A DNA stretch of 64,000 nucleotides from Xylona heveae TC161 (lineage: Eukaryota > Ascomycota > Xylonomycetes > Xylonales > Xylonaceae): positions 1,679,726 to 1,743,725 of the forward strand of contig NW_017264193.1 in the NCBI RefSeq assembly GCF_001619985.1, read 5' to 3'. A model generated the notes under the pieces. That model did not search any database, had not been told where the DNA came from, and saw nothing but the letters and a program-made list of their open reading frames with translations. The translations under genes were made by a program, and so were the position numbers. This document shows positions 33,837 through 44,991 of this stretch, in pieces (positions within the stretch are counted from its first letter, which is position 1; every line of letters starts with the position of its first letter).

Positions 33837-36752
33837 CTTGGCGTGGAAGAAGGATGTGGTCTGAAATAGCTCCACGTCAAGTTGGTTTTATACACTCAAG
33901 ATTATGCACAAAATGACGGCGCAAATGACTTTTCTTTGAGAGAACAGTTTTGGAAAGGTTTCAATTTATTATTACTATTCATCCCAGCCCTCAATTGCCT
34001 GGGTTCATTCCTCTCTCTGTTTATTTTGTCAATTCCATTGCTCATCATTTACAAAGTACCACAGCTATCAGGCTTTGTGGTCGGCTCTCATCTCCTCTCG
34101 GGACAAGGTGTTATTTTGAATTTTAATTGTCTCTTTCCCTCCGGGGTCTGTACGGGAAGAAAAGGGCGTTTAATGAGCAAGTGAAGGAGCGGATAATGTG
34201 ACGGCTGGCGGCGAACAACACGAAAAGGATGTTTTGCCCTGCCGCTTCCCACTCTTTGTTATATTATCAACTATTGAGCTATATACACGGGTATTTTCAA
34301 CCGGGTCGAATGCTTTCTATCGCCTATGTTACTAAGATATGTCCCTACATGAGTGGAAGCAGAGAAGAAGAGAAAAGCCTGTCTGGATAACTGCCTATCA
34401 CCGATCAAACAGGAAAGGGGTGTCTTCCTTGTGACGGTGGTATAATTCAGGGTCATACAGTTCACGGGATTCCCTGCAAACTGCGGGGAATACCCACAGC
34501 GACTGTACATGCAGCTCAGCCGATAACTAAACCTGAAGAGAAAGATGCAGTGATGTCATTCAAGCTCAGCCTCAGAAGGACTAGTTAGGTATGATGTTTC
34601 AATTCTTTGCAATCATTGGCCTGAAGACCTTGGAGACAAGTCCAGCGAGGCTTTGATTGCCCACGGGGATAAGCCTGCAATGGCTGAACGCCATGCCAGA
34701 ACGCGCTCGGATACTTGATTGTGATCCACGCAATGGTAGCCTTATGGGCGCCTTATGAGCTTGTCGATTCTCAGCGGTCTCGAGTCTGTTCGCCAAGGTG
34801 GCTTTCAGTACCGAGTAGTGCAGTGACAGCAAACTGAGAACCTCTAATGCATCGAAGTTCTGCTCCCGACTTGCACGTAAACCGTTTGTATTACTGCACG
34901 GTATAATATGTTCATAACATTCAGAGCATACAACATCTATGATTCATACGGGGCCATCCTGCCTTGCGCCGTTTACCTATAACCAGCTTGGCTTCACGGG
35001 AATGGAAACGCCGGAAAGAAAGGAAAAAAGACGCTTCTTTTCGTGCAGACACGGGGTACGCGTACAGTACGATTGAGTGATTGACATGTGCATACTGTAA
35101 ATAGTCATGTATTGGACAGTAGTGGAGGATTGGGGGCTCGCACTAGCACTCATAGTCGTGGCCGCTATGTACAAAGGAAGTCTAACGGGACTGCGGACAA
35201 CGGGACTTCCGATCGATCTGCCCCGCCCTCCGTTTTCCGTCCGGTCAACGGCTATTGCGGGTTCCGATCGCTTTTTAACTGACACCGATGGGCACAAGCC
35301 CAGTTTGGGAAATTGGGGGCAAACTGTTCTGGATAAGAGGGTTTCGCTTGTATCAACCGGCTCGGCCGAGAATCATAGTTACGGGCGAACTCCTTGCCCA
35401 TGGATCCCCTGGCCCAAATCAACGGGCTGTAGGAGTAGAAAACGATTGAGGAGCAAACATTGAGCAGCGAAAGAGCGAACGCGCCAGATGGCGTCAAGGG
35501 TTCTGAAATTATAGAGTATTGTGCATGCAGTACCAAGCCACCTGATTGATAAGTTGAATTGAATAAGGTACCTAGGGGTATCTTCCATGGCACATGTACA
35601 TTGGTCGCTCTATCGTGCAAACTTTGGGTTTGCGCTTGGGCTTTCCTTTCCTTCTCTCATTTTCCCCAAAATTGCACTTCTCTTAACCAGATTCAGTTAA
35701 GATTCTTGGGGGCCAACAGGCACAGGCTGTTGGCTTGCTCGATCGATAGGTAACCGAGCGGTGTCCACATATCGGCCCCCTAAAGTTGCCTTTGAAACCA
35801 AACTCAATATGGTTTAAACCCTTTCAGTTCAGTTAGCGATGCCGCTGTCCTGTACTGAACCAACACCGACGTCATGGATCTGGAAACTTAATGTCCTTCG
35901 CGAACATTTTTGGCGCAACGCCCTTACACATACATTTGATGATTAAACAAGACAACTTTTCAGACGGGCCATCCAGTAGAGCCTCAGCCACGACTGTATG
36001 CGAAATCGGCCGTGAAGCAGAGCCAGAGCCACAAACCGGGCCAAAAGAAGTGCGGATTCCACCATTGAGATAACAACATAAGGCCAATTCAGTACGGAGG
36101 TACTCCAGTACCTCTCAGGAAAGAAAATTCCAGAGAACCCAGAAAGATTTGTCATTATATGTAAGGATAAAGTTTTGACGGACTGCAAATCTCAGCAACG
36201 CTATTGGCAAGCTGGTTGATAGAATATTCAAGGTATGTCTTGTTAATGACGTGGCTTCAAGGTTTTCAATCCAGTGCATTCGAATTTTGGGAATGAAGAA
36301 GCCTCTATGTCCGTTTGATGCTTTGGTTTTTGGAAATACTTGTCCCAAGTGATCATTCCACGTTAGGGTCAAATAGATTGAGTTTGACCATGTTCTACTG
36401 TTTATGCTATTCTTCGTTCATAATATATTGTTCCGATCACATATGCTCTTCCTCAATCGATTCGGTTGTCCATCTTTGGATTAACTTTTGCTTTATTTGA
36501 TTTATTTGATTTGATTTGATTTACTTTGTCTCTCTGCAATTCTGTCTTATCTTTGAGCGTGTCATGTGCCCCATGTTCTGCCCGCAGTGCAATTCAGTTG
36601 TTTGTTCAATCTGTTCGTTTCGAATTTGAACACTCCCCCATCTCTATTTTGCACAATGTGGTTCTGACTTCGGTGTAGGGACTTGGTGATAGAAATCCCT
36701 ATTTGCCTTTGCTATCCTTTTGAGCTAGATTTGTCTGTGAGAGATTTCAATT
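33837..36752. other. intergenic region, 2.9 kb
   Basis: Contains the bZIP 3' flank and the upstream region of the CIA30 gene. A pentamer-like (TTGAT)n stretch lies at 36492-36523. No ORF here has recognisable content. Confidence 0.4.
36492..36523. repeat. TTTGATT-type simple repeat
   Basis: Imperfect tandem TTTGATT/TTGAT units upstream of the CIA30-domain gene. Confidence 0.6.
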
Positions 36753-38636
36753 ATGGCAGAGGCAGGGGAAAAGTCCGCCAGTGCTCATTTCATTGTGAAG
36801 AGGACAGATTTATTTGGTGGCGAGAGGTGAGTCTACATGTCTTTAGAACGTTGGACCCTTTTCGAATTTAGGTCACCATTTGCTGCTTGGAACACCACGC
36901 TGTCATGCTATGTCATCGGTTCTGTTTTTTTATCTCGTGGTTCCATTTGGGGGAATTGTATTGCCATCTGTATTTGTAGGGATAATGTTATGAGGCTTCA
37001 CAACGGAACAGATCATCAGATGTTGGCCGTCCCGCATGCCGTGTGCTTCTTGCTTTAGATTACTGACGTTTCTTGGCACTGTATTGAGATTTTCCATTAC
37101 AAGCACACTCCACATTGCTTTTCCTACTGGTTCTTTCCTGCATTTTTTGATCATTTGCAGTACATTACAGAAATGCTAATATGATGCTTTGACCAGACCA
37201 TGGAATTCATCTGACTGGACTGCAAGCGATGACCGTGTACGCGGCGGAAACTCTCATGTACGTTTCGAGAATATAGTTTACTGCCTCAAGCTGCGTTTTC
37301 CAAACCGCACTGCATTTACTTCGTCTCCAAATGCGTCACTTGAATAAACATATCTAATCTATTCCGTGGGTAGTCCTACCTCGACTGTTCGGCGTCGTCT
37401 GCTCTCTTCCATGGCACATTAGACATTGAAACTCTTGGCGGCGCCGGCTTTGCAAGTCAGCGTACCACTTCAACCGACAAGACCTGGGATGTGTCCACGT
37501 ACAATGGGGTATTGCTGGAAATTGATCAAGCTGATGGTACGTTCTTCAGAGGATCAAGCATGACCGGTCCTCAGTTCTATCCAGTGGCTGCACCACGAGG
37601 ATGGACCTAGTTATACAATAAGCCATTCCATCGTCTAAGGGGAAGCAGGAGCTAACCTCTGCTCAGAAAAATCATACACATTCATTCTCAAGGACAATTT
37701 ACTCCCCCAGAACCCATCCAATGGCCGGGAACAAGCGACTATTTCCTATGAGTACGACTTTGTACCCTCACAAAATCAGAGTCATCAGACTGGTAGTCCC
37801 ACGACAATATACATTCCTTGGAACAAGTTGAAGCCCACGTACAGGGGCAAAGAGAAGAAGGATGCCGAGCCGATTAATCTCAAGAATATCAAGAGATTTA
37901 GTATCATGATGCGAAGGTTGGTATTTCTCAGCCACTTTTTCTTTAATATTCGCTTTAGTTGCTCGTCATTCTTCCAATTAACCATATCAACCTCCTACTT
38001 TCTCATCATCGCAATTTCGAAATCTCATCCTCCTGCCCCATCATTTCAACTCATTATCTTCATGTCTCCACATTCCCTCGTCTTTCCTCATCGCCAACCT
38101 TCCTCTCCTCTTTCACCTCCTCCCAATTATTTACCCTAAACCCATACCCTGTCAAAGCCAATTCACAATTAACATTATCGATATTCCAATACAGTTTCTT
38201 CGGCACACAACACGGCCCATTCAATCTCTCCATTCGTTCCATCTCCGCAATCTCTCTCGCCAAACTCGACAACCACCACCACTACGACCAAGATTCTGCC
38301 TTTCCTCATCCATATACCGATGACCCTCATGACGAATCTCCTCGCCAGTACACCGACAGTGATGACGCTATTGACGAGAAAGCATCATCATCTCTTCTTC
38401 CTGCTCACAGTGGCAAAACCCGTGCCTCCTTTTCTCACATCGACTCTCAAGGCGCTCACGTCATTTATATTCCCGACGACCTTGACGGCGACCATGACGA
38501 CCATGGTACTAGCTCGTCTCAAACAAATCATCGCATCTTTGACATGCCAGGAGGAGGTATATTGCGGAGGCTATGGACTTGGGTACTTTCCCTATCTTCG
38601 TTCCTTGGGAGATTTATCATGCGGATAGTAAATTAA
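36753..38636 (+). CDS. CIA30-domain protein (complex I intermediate-associated protein 30 family), five exons
   Basis: Exons are 36753-36826, 37197-37257, 37374-37536, 37667-37916 and 38195-38636, summing to 990 nt and 329 residues. Residues about 18-200 are the CIA30 (NADH:ubiquinone oxidoreductase intermediate-associated 30) domain. Its landmarks are LFGGERPWNSSDWTASDDRV, LETLGGAGFASQRTT-like sequence, TFILKDNLLPQNPSNGREQ, IYIPWNKLKPTYRGK and MMRSFFGTQHG. Family members aid complex I assembly or act as galactose-binding-like adaptors, but this short version without a clear mitochondrial presequence may do something else. The last 120 residues are His/Asp/Ser-rich and end in a hydrophobic stretch (WVLSLSSFLGRFIMRIV) that could anchor the protein. 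Introns 1 (370 nt) and 4 (278 nt, GTTGGT donor) are long for this window. Confidence 0.87.
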
Positions 38637-39308
38637 GCGTTAGGGTACACCGTACAATCCTTTTTCTCTTATCTCCTTCTATTTCCCGTTTAGATTATGC
38701 TCGTCCGGAATTCGGGAAATTACTAGAAGTCTAGAAACTGGGCGAAGATCACAAAAGGCAGTAGAGTGTAGACAGTAGATTTATTCTGTCTCTGCTGTAA
38801 GTAAGAAAAAAAGTAAAATAAAATAAAATAAAATTGTATGTTATAGGACATGGTCATATGAGATGAGATTATAGATAATCTATAGTACTCTTACCTTTAA
38901 CACCCTGCGGGTCATCGTCACGGACTAATGTCCCATTCTCTGTATTCTGTTTCATTCCATCTCATTGCACATCAGAGGGCTTTAGTTGAAGGTTTGTACA
39001 AACTGCGCTGCGCTGAATGTTGTCCTGTTTATCGAATCCACTTGTCTGGAAACGCGCATACATTCGGGTGCGGGGGAAGAAAAGGGATGACGAGGATATA
39101 GTAGTAATATCGATATTTTAAAGTGTGGATTGCAAGTCCTACACTTACTATTACAAATAAAGTTACAGTCCACTACCGACTACCCTACAATGTAGGACGT
39201 CGGAGAAAGAAAAAAAAAAAAAAAGACATACATCAAGAATATATGTCTGTATATAAGAGAGAAAAAAAGGAAGACCAAAAAAAAAAAAGAGCGAAAAGAG
39301 TAACCAAA
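38637..39308. other. tail-to-tail spacer between CIA30 and glucoamylase genes
   Basis: About 670 bases of AT-rich 3' flanks, with (AAAAT)n near 38811-38835 and A runs near 39209-39224 and 39277-39288. No gene is seen. Confidence 0.5.
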
Positions 39309-41467
39309 CTACAGATTCGCAATCTCGGTAGGATACAACAGATTCGCTCTGGCGGTCTCACGCGCAAACGAGGCCGTCAGGAGCGCGGCATAGCTCCACG
39401 TAAGGTCCGCTGCGCCCTGGGGCTGGCCAGTCACGCGGTTGAATTCCTCGGTGAGGTGGCCGTTGGAGGGGGTATGATATTTGACGCGGCGCAAAAAGGC
39501 GTCGCCCCAGCCCTGGAGGGCGGCGAGGAGCTCGTAGAATTGCGGGTCCCAGATATGGTAAGTGGTCGTGGAGACGTTGACGTCTGCGGCAAAGTATTTC
39601 CAGAAAGGCAGGGACGTGGTGGTAACGGTGATGGAGGTGGACGTGGCGAATTCAATGGAGGCGCGGTATAGCAGCTCGGCCATGGCGCTGGTGGCGAGAT
39701 ACCAGGGGTTGCCGAGGCTGGTGGAGACGCCGTCGTAGACGTCTTCGGGGTAGCGACTGTTATGGCGGATGCAGTGGTTAGTAGGAAATTAAAGTTAGGT
39801 GTTTGGAGGCGTGGGAGATTTATTGACATGGAAAGGGGAGATATGGACTTGATTTATAGAGTGGGAGAAAATAGAGGCAAGGGGAAAATGGGAGGAGGAA
39901 CGAAGAAAGGAAGAAAGGAAGGGAGGACATACCCGACAGCAATACCCAAGGGGTTGCCATTAGCATCCTTGGTGGCAGAAGTGGCTATCGGAAAGACGTC
40001 CAGGAAAGAGGTGGCAATCTGGTAGGCAGACACCAAGACTTGGTCATTGGTGTATGAGTACACGCCATCGCCGGCGTAGCCGTGCAGGACACCCAGGACG
40101 ACGGCAATGTCCTTGTACGAAGACTTTCCGCGCATGACGGGCCCGTACTCGTACAGGATCAACTGGCGGAGGGGGTCCCAAAACTGGGAAAGAGTTGCGG
40201 ACAAGGCGGCAGCGGCATCCGACAAGGTCTTGCTGAGAGCGCTGTCGCCCATGAAGCTTGCGAATTGGGATCCCATGACTAGGGCACGTCGCTGGACCAT
40301 GCGCGTGTAAAAGTGGTCGGACGGCTCTTCTTCCCAGAGGTCAAAGGACGGGGAAGACCAGTTGGTCGCGACAAATTGCAAGTCACGGATCATGGGTGCA
40401 ACCTTGGGGTAGTTGTTCGAGTCGTATAGCTTTTCGCGAACCGTTTGCTTGGACCCTCCAGAGGCAAGGTACGCATAGGAAAACTCCATCAGAGTAATGG
40501 CTCTAGTGGCGGGTCCGTCGTTTTGAGGCCGTCCCCAGGGGCCTGTGAAGATGGAATTGTCCAGGTTGAACTTGGGCTCGCCAAGACCGGTCTGCAGACC
40601 GGGATCGTTTTGCTCTTGAGCGCCAGCGGCAGCGTACTGGAAGAGAAGGTTCTGGTAGAATTGCTTCCGTGCCTTGTTGGTCGTGAGAGAGTACATGGTA
40701 TTGACGACATCCATGGTCAACGAGGCGTCCCGGACCCAGTGGTAAGCATAGTCGGGGGCAGTGTAGCTCTGCGCGGCAATGACGGTTCCGGGAGCGGCGC
40801 CGGGAATGTCAATGTTGTTGAACATGCGTGTCTTACTGATGCCAGCTTCGCTGTTGTTGTTTGCGGCAATCCACTGTGTGATATCATCTGAGAAGAACTT
40901 TGGCGTCGCGTATGCCGTGTACACTGGAGGCTGAGGGCTGTTGGGAATGGCAGCGCCAGTAGCGATTACCTTTTGGCCCAGCTGTTGAACATATGTCTGT
41001 CCAACATCAAGCGCCTGGTAGGTGATGTTGACAAAGCTGGTTATGCCGTCAGGGTAAAGACTGCCTGATGCACCCCACAGCTCCCAACTCCAGTCTGGGT
41101 TGGCTTGAGATTGGAAGCCAAGAGTAAATGCATTCAGGGGCGTTGATACTCCATCGGCATTGGTCCAATAAAGCGTCACAATCTTGTCATAATCTACATT
41201 CTGAGATGGGCGTCAGCGATTAATCATGAAAATATTCCTCCTCTCGCGTTTGCTGTGAGGCCAGATGAGAATTTGGCATACCTTGACGTAGGCAACCACG
41301 CTGAGATTTCCACCACAATAGCTGTATGACTGAAGTGCAATGGACGCATCTGTAGGAATGGCTGCGGTGATTGTCTCATTAACACAATTCTGAGCTACGG
41401 CGCTGGCGCAGAAAAGCGAGCCAGCAATGGCGCCACACACGCGATTTCTCCCTGACAGCAATCTCAT
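39309..41467 (-). CDS. secreted glucoamylase: CBM21-like N-domain plus GH15
   Basis: Glucoamylase (glucan 1,4-alpha-glucosidase) releases glucose from the non-reducing ends of starch-like glucans outside the cell. Exons are 41467-41282, 41200-39933 and 39756-39309, giving 633 residues. The ATG at 41467 begins a signal peptide of about 26 residues ending ASAVAQ; a TATAAATA box 70 bases upstream favours it over the in-frame ATG at 41512. Residues about 27-130 fit a CBM21-type starch-binding domain (VAYVKNVDYDKIVTLYWT). GH15 motifs follow: YHWVRDASLTMDVV, GLGEPKFNLDNSIFTGPWG and the catalytic acid in DLWEEEP (about 352-354). The catalytic base lies in HLTEEF (about 588), followed by ADLTWSYAALLTA. 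The N-terminal CBM recalls Rhizopus-type enzymes rather than the C-terminal CBM20 of Aspergillus GlaA. It sits beside alpha-glucan cell-wall genes. Confidence 0.94.
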
Positions 41468-41536
41468 TTTGTCTTTCCTCGAGTCGTAAACGGATGAACT
41501 CTGATACTCCACAAAATAATTGCCGGCATTGGTCAG

Positions 41537-41544
41537 TATTTATA
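41537..41544 (-). promoter_or_regulatory. TATA box of the glucoamylase gene
   Basis: TATAAATA on the minus strand, about 70 bases before the ATG at 41467. It would place the transcription start close to or downstream of the alternative ATG at 41512. Confidence 0.55.
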
Positions 41545-41977
41545 CATCAAATTTTTGAAGTCTGAACAAATGTCGAAATTGGTCGGCAAATTTTTCATAA
41601 CACGATTCGTTCCTGCGTCTTCCCCCGCATCTTCATCGCTCTTGCATTTGCATTACGGCGGCAAAAGAAAACAAAAGGACCGAACAAGCATGTTCCATCC
41701 ATTGCATTTTCCTCATGAAGCTAGCCTCACGAATGATTAGCAATTAAACTTTATCGTAACTGACGATTAGATGCAAAATAAACACACTAGAAGAAAAAAG
41801 ACCTGGGGAATTAATCAGAGACACGGCCGAGATCCATTGTCGGAGAACGCTAAAGTACAATCGAGTGCGGGGAACATGGGCTGATGCTTATTCAAAAAAG
41901 TGTTACTGTCATCAATTGGGAAAGATGGGACCGAATACAGCCAGAATGTGTGGCGATGTTCTGGCTCGACGGTGGCT

Positions 41978-41991
41978 CGGACCCCTGACGG
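41978..41991 (+). promoter_or_regulatory. candidate AmyR-type site, CGG-N8-CGG
   Basis: The sequence CGGACCCCTGACGG fits the direct-repeat CGGN8CGG bound by the starch regulator AmyR in Aspergillus. It lies about 510 bases upstream of the glucoamylase start. One match of this length can occur by chance. Confidence 0.35.
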
Positions 41992-42485
41992 CGGAGGATA
42001 GCCAGAAGGGGAAAACCAAGTGGGTGCGGGGACGAGGAACGCGGGTGCGGGACGCACGTTTTCCCCTGGGGCAAGCTGTCAACCTTCTCCGCACCTAAAC
42101 CCTGACTCACTGACGAAGATCAGCGGTGATCCTTTTTGGACGATTTCGTCAAGATATTATACCTATTGACCATTTCGGTAGTCGATCCGTTTTTTTCTTT
42201 TTCCATTCTTCATAGCAAATTGATCTTTTGGATTTGAATTTCTCAATCTTTCGAACCTGCCGCATGTCTTCCTTGATTCGTGTTCTGTCCTCCGTACGTT
42301 GTCGGCTCGCGCCCTCCGCGTAAGACATAATCAGTGTGCCAAAAACAAAGTGCTGCTACCGAGCTGTGGGGTGGTGCGGACGGTCGAGCAGCATAGAGCT
42401 AGACAGTGTCGTCAATCAATGGTAGTGCGTTTCCCACAACTGGCCTCGTGTGTCATTGAGTAACTGGTCCTTTTGACGATATCCT

Positions 42486-42514
42486 GAGATAGGAAGATAA
42501 AGTCTTCCTATCTC
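42486..42514. repeat. perfect 12-bp inverted repeat with 5-nt loop
   Basis: GAGATAGGAAGA is followed by TAAAG and then its exact reverse complement TCTTCCTATCTC. It lies about 1 kb upstream of the glucoamylase gene. It could be the tip of a folded small element or a structured RNA; nothing larger is visible around it. Confidence 0.6.
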
Positions 42515-44991
42515 GGTTGCAGACTAGTGTACGATTTCCTTGGATGACTTCGGGATGATCCCTAAGAAAATCCCGCAATCTTGCCCCACAAAGATGTATC
42601 TTCCGATAAATATGGACGCTCAAACCTGTTGGGGGGAAATCCAAAGGGGTAATTATTGCAATAATTGTCGAAGGATAATTCCTAATGGACTGACAAGACT
42701 GTTCAACACGTGGTCAACACGTCAAACTATCGAGGTCTCTGGCTCGTGACTGTCACGCACGGAAGCATGTTAGATCCGCGCCGGAGATGATGTTCGCGTC
42801 GAGTTGAGAGTAATACAATAGTACTTCGTACTTGGCTGTAAATATTGATCATTGGGCAGCGCTAATGCTCTTGCATCAATGCCGTTCAATCATCACGATC
42901 TTATAGCATTATTGGACCCATCTGATACCCCGGGACGATTTGGCCCGAAGTTCCCTGATCCTGGTAAAATCTGGACTCGGTATGGATCTTCGTGTGATGT
43001 CAATGCTTGCAGTAGTTGTCGTTGCGCGTCCTGTGCTCAACTCGCTATGAAAGAGCAAGTCCAAACACCATCAAGGTTGGGTGTGTGGGACAGCACTGCG
43101 CACAGGAGCGTCGGAGCCCGATCCAAGGAGCATAGCGATCAACCTGTATCAATTATCATTAGGCGGATGACGAATTTGTTGAGATGCATTTTCTCCATGC
43201 CTTTGACGTGATCCGAGTGTGGTTTAAAGGCCATTTCTTAATGCTTGACATGGTTCCATGGATTGGCATATGATTGGCCTTTCATCAGTGTTGAACCGAG
43301 GCTGCTCCATGCTTTAGATAAGAAGTGTCCTTTGGGACTGCGACATGAGCTCTGGTTACTCCGTAGTTGTCCCTTTTGTTGCCTCATCTTGTCTGCACTC
43401 TATTGGTTCAAGTGTTGTTGTTCAGCTTACTCGCCAAAGCAAAGCGCCCCCGTAGATACCTACTCTTCCTATCTTGGTAACTTGTTTCCCCCCCCCACTT
43501 GGCTGTACTCCGGTAAGACCATGATGTAAGGTGCCGACCTCCTGGTGTTTTTCTCCAAGAGCTGCATGAAATAGCTCAGACCTACTCAGATCTACAATCA
43601 ATTTGGAATTGCCCAAGTCATTTAAAAAAGCAATCTTGAAAATGTTGGTCCAAGACCCCAATCAATTTCAAACGATTCTACATTTATTTCAAATTCAAAT
43701 ACTTTCTCTAGTTTAAATAATGGAAATTGAAATGAATAGATGTGGGGGAAAATAAAAAATAAAATCGTGCAACTAGAATTATATGCATGAAATGCCACAG
43801 ATCCAGACAATGTCTAAAACAATGGAAATCCATGTAAAATAAAATTTAAAACTGACAAGCAAAAGAAGGGAGAATGGAGACAAACCAAAAGCAACGCCGA
43901 CGCTGCAATGGTGTGTTTCTTTTTGAGACTTGTAACACCAAGAAAAAGAAGACAAACTCCACCTGCATACATATCCCGAATACGCCTACTGTGGGCCACA
44001 CCCATACACTGCCGTGCCGTACTATTGCAGCTCCTAAAGAAGAATTGTTCACAATCCGGCAAGTTTTACCGCGCTCCTTACCTGAAAGATACACTCATAT
44101 TGAACACAAGAATCTCCCTGCAGATACGCTGTACTACCCGGAACAACGGGAGGAGCAGGGAATAGAATTAAAGGGAACACAGCTACTGTAACTTCTACCC
44201 TACCGAAAATTTCCGGCCAAACACCAAGAGCACAGCGGAATTCCAGCTGACCCTCCTGTGGCATATGCAGTGGCAATGTCATCACAACTTTATTCTTGTC
44301 GAGTAAAAGAAACGGAAACCCTTGAAAAAATACGTGTCGAATTACTTGAAGCATATACATCCTCCAGTACCGGAGATAGCGAGGTCGAAAAATTGACAGC
44401 TAGAAAAGAAGAATTCAAATCGTCCATGCCATAATTTACAACGCTCGATAAGGAAACCATCACATCGGCGCGGCTTTTACATGAAAGCTCCCAAAAGATA
44501 ATGGCAGCCGGATATCTTTAACGCAGCGCAATAGAGATGCAAGGCGAGTAACTTCGACAATAAGACAGGTAAAAAATTAAACGGTAAGGAAACATGCCCG
44601 ATCGAATAGTCCAACGCCGTAAACAGTGGGGCTCGCCCACTCCCTGCAGACTCCAGAAATGAGAGATTAAGAAAAAAAAAAAAGGATACTCCTTCACTGA
44701 CAGAACCGATTATGCTGGCCCCGTACAAATCTAAATCTGGGCCCTGCCCCGAAAATGTCCACCCAATGTGCTCGGTACAAGTTGTTAAGTCTAATTACTC
44801 AAGACCAGAAACCGTCAAAGATGGAAAAAAGATGACATGATGAAATGAGGTCCATGTCGAGGCGATGACAGTGCGGATGATGGTGACGATAAAGAACTAA
44901 TTGTTGTCGGTGAGGAGGTAAATGGCAAAAAAAATGTGACAATAGGCATCAAGTCATGCTGCAAACAAAACGCAGCGCTAGAGAAACTCAA

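Larger units (their letters stand above)
41468..44991. other. intergenic region, 3.5 kb, upstream of glucoamylase
   Basis: Holds the glucoamylase promoter and the 3' flank of the GH13 gene, since both are on the minus strand. A TATA box (41537) and an AmyR-like site (41978) are listed separately, as is a perfect 12-bp hairpin (42486-42514). The remainder shows short ORFs without domain content. Confidence 0.45.
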
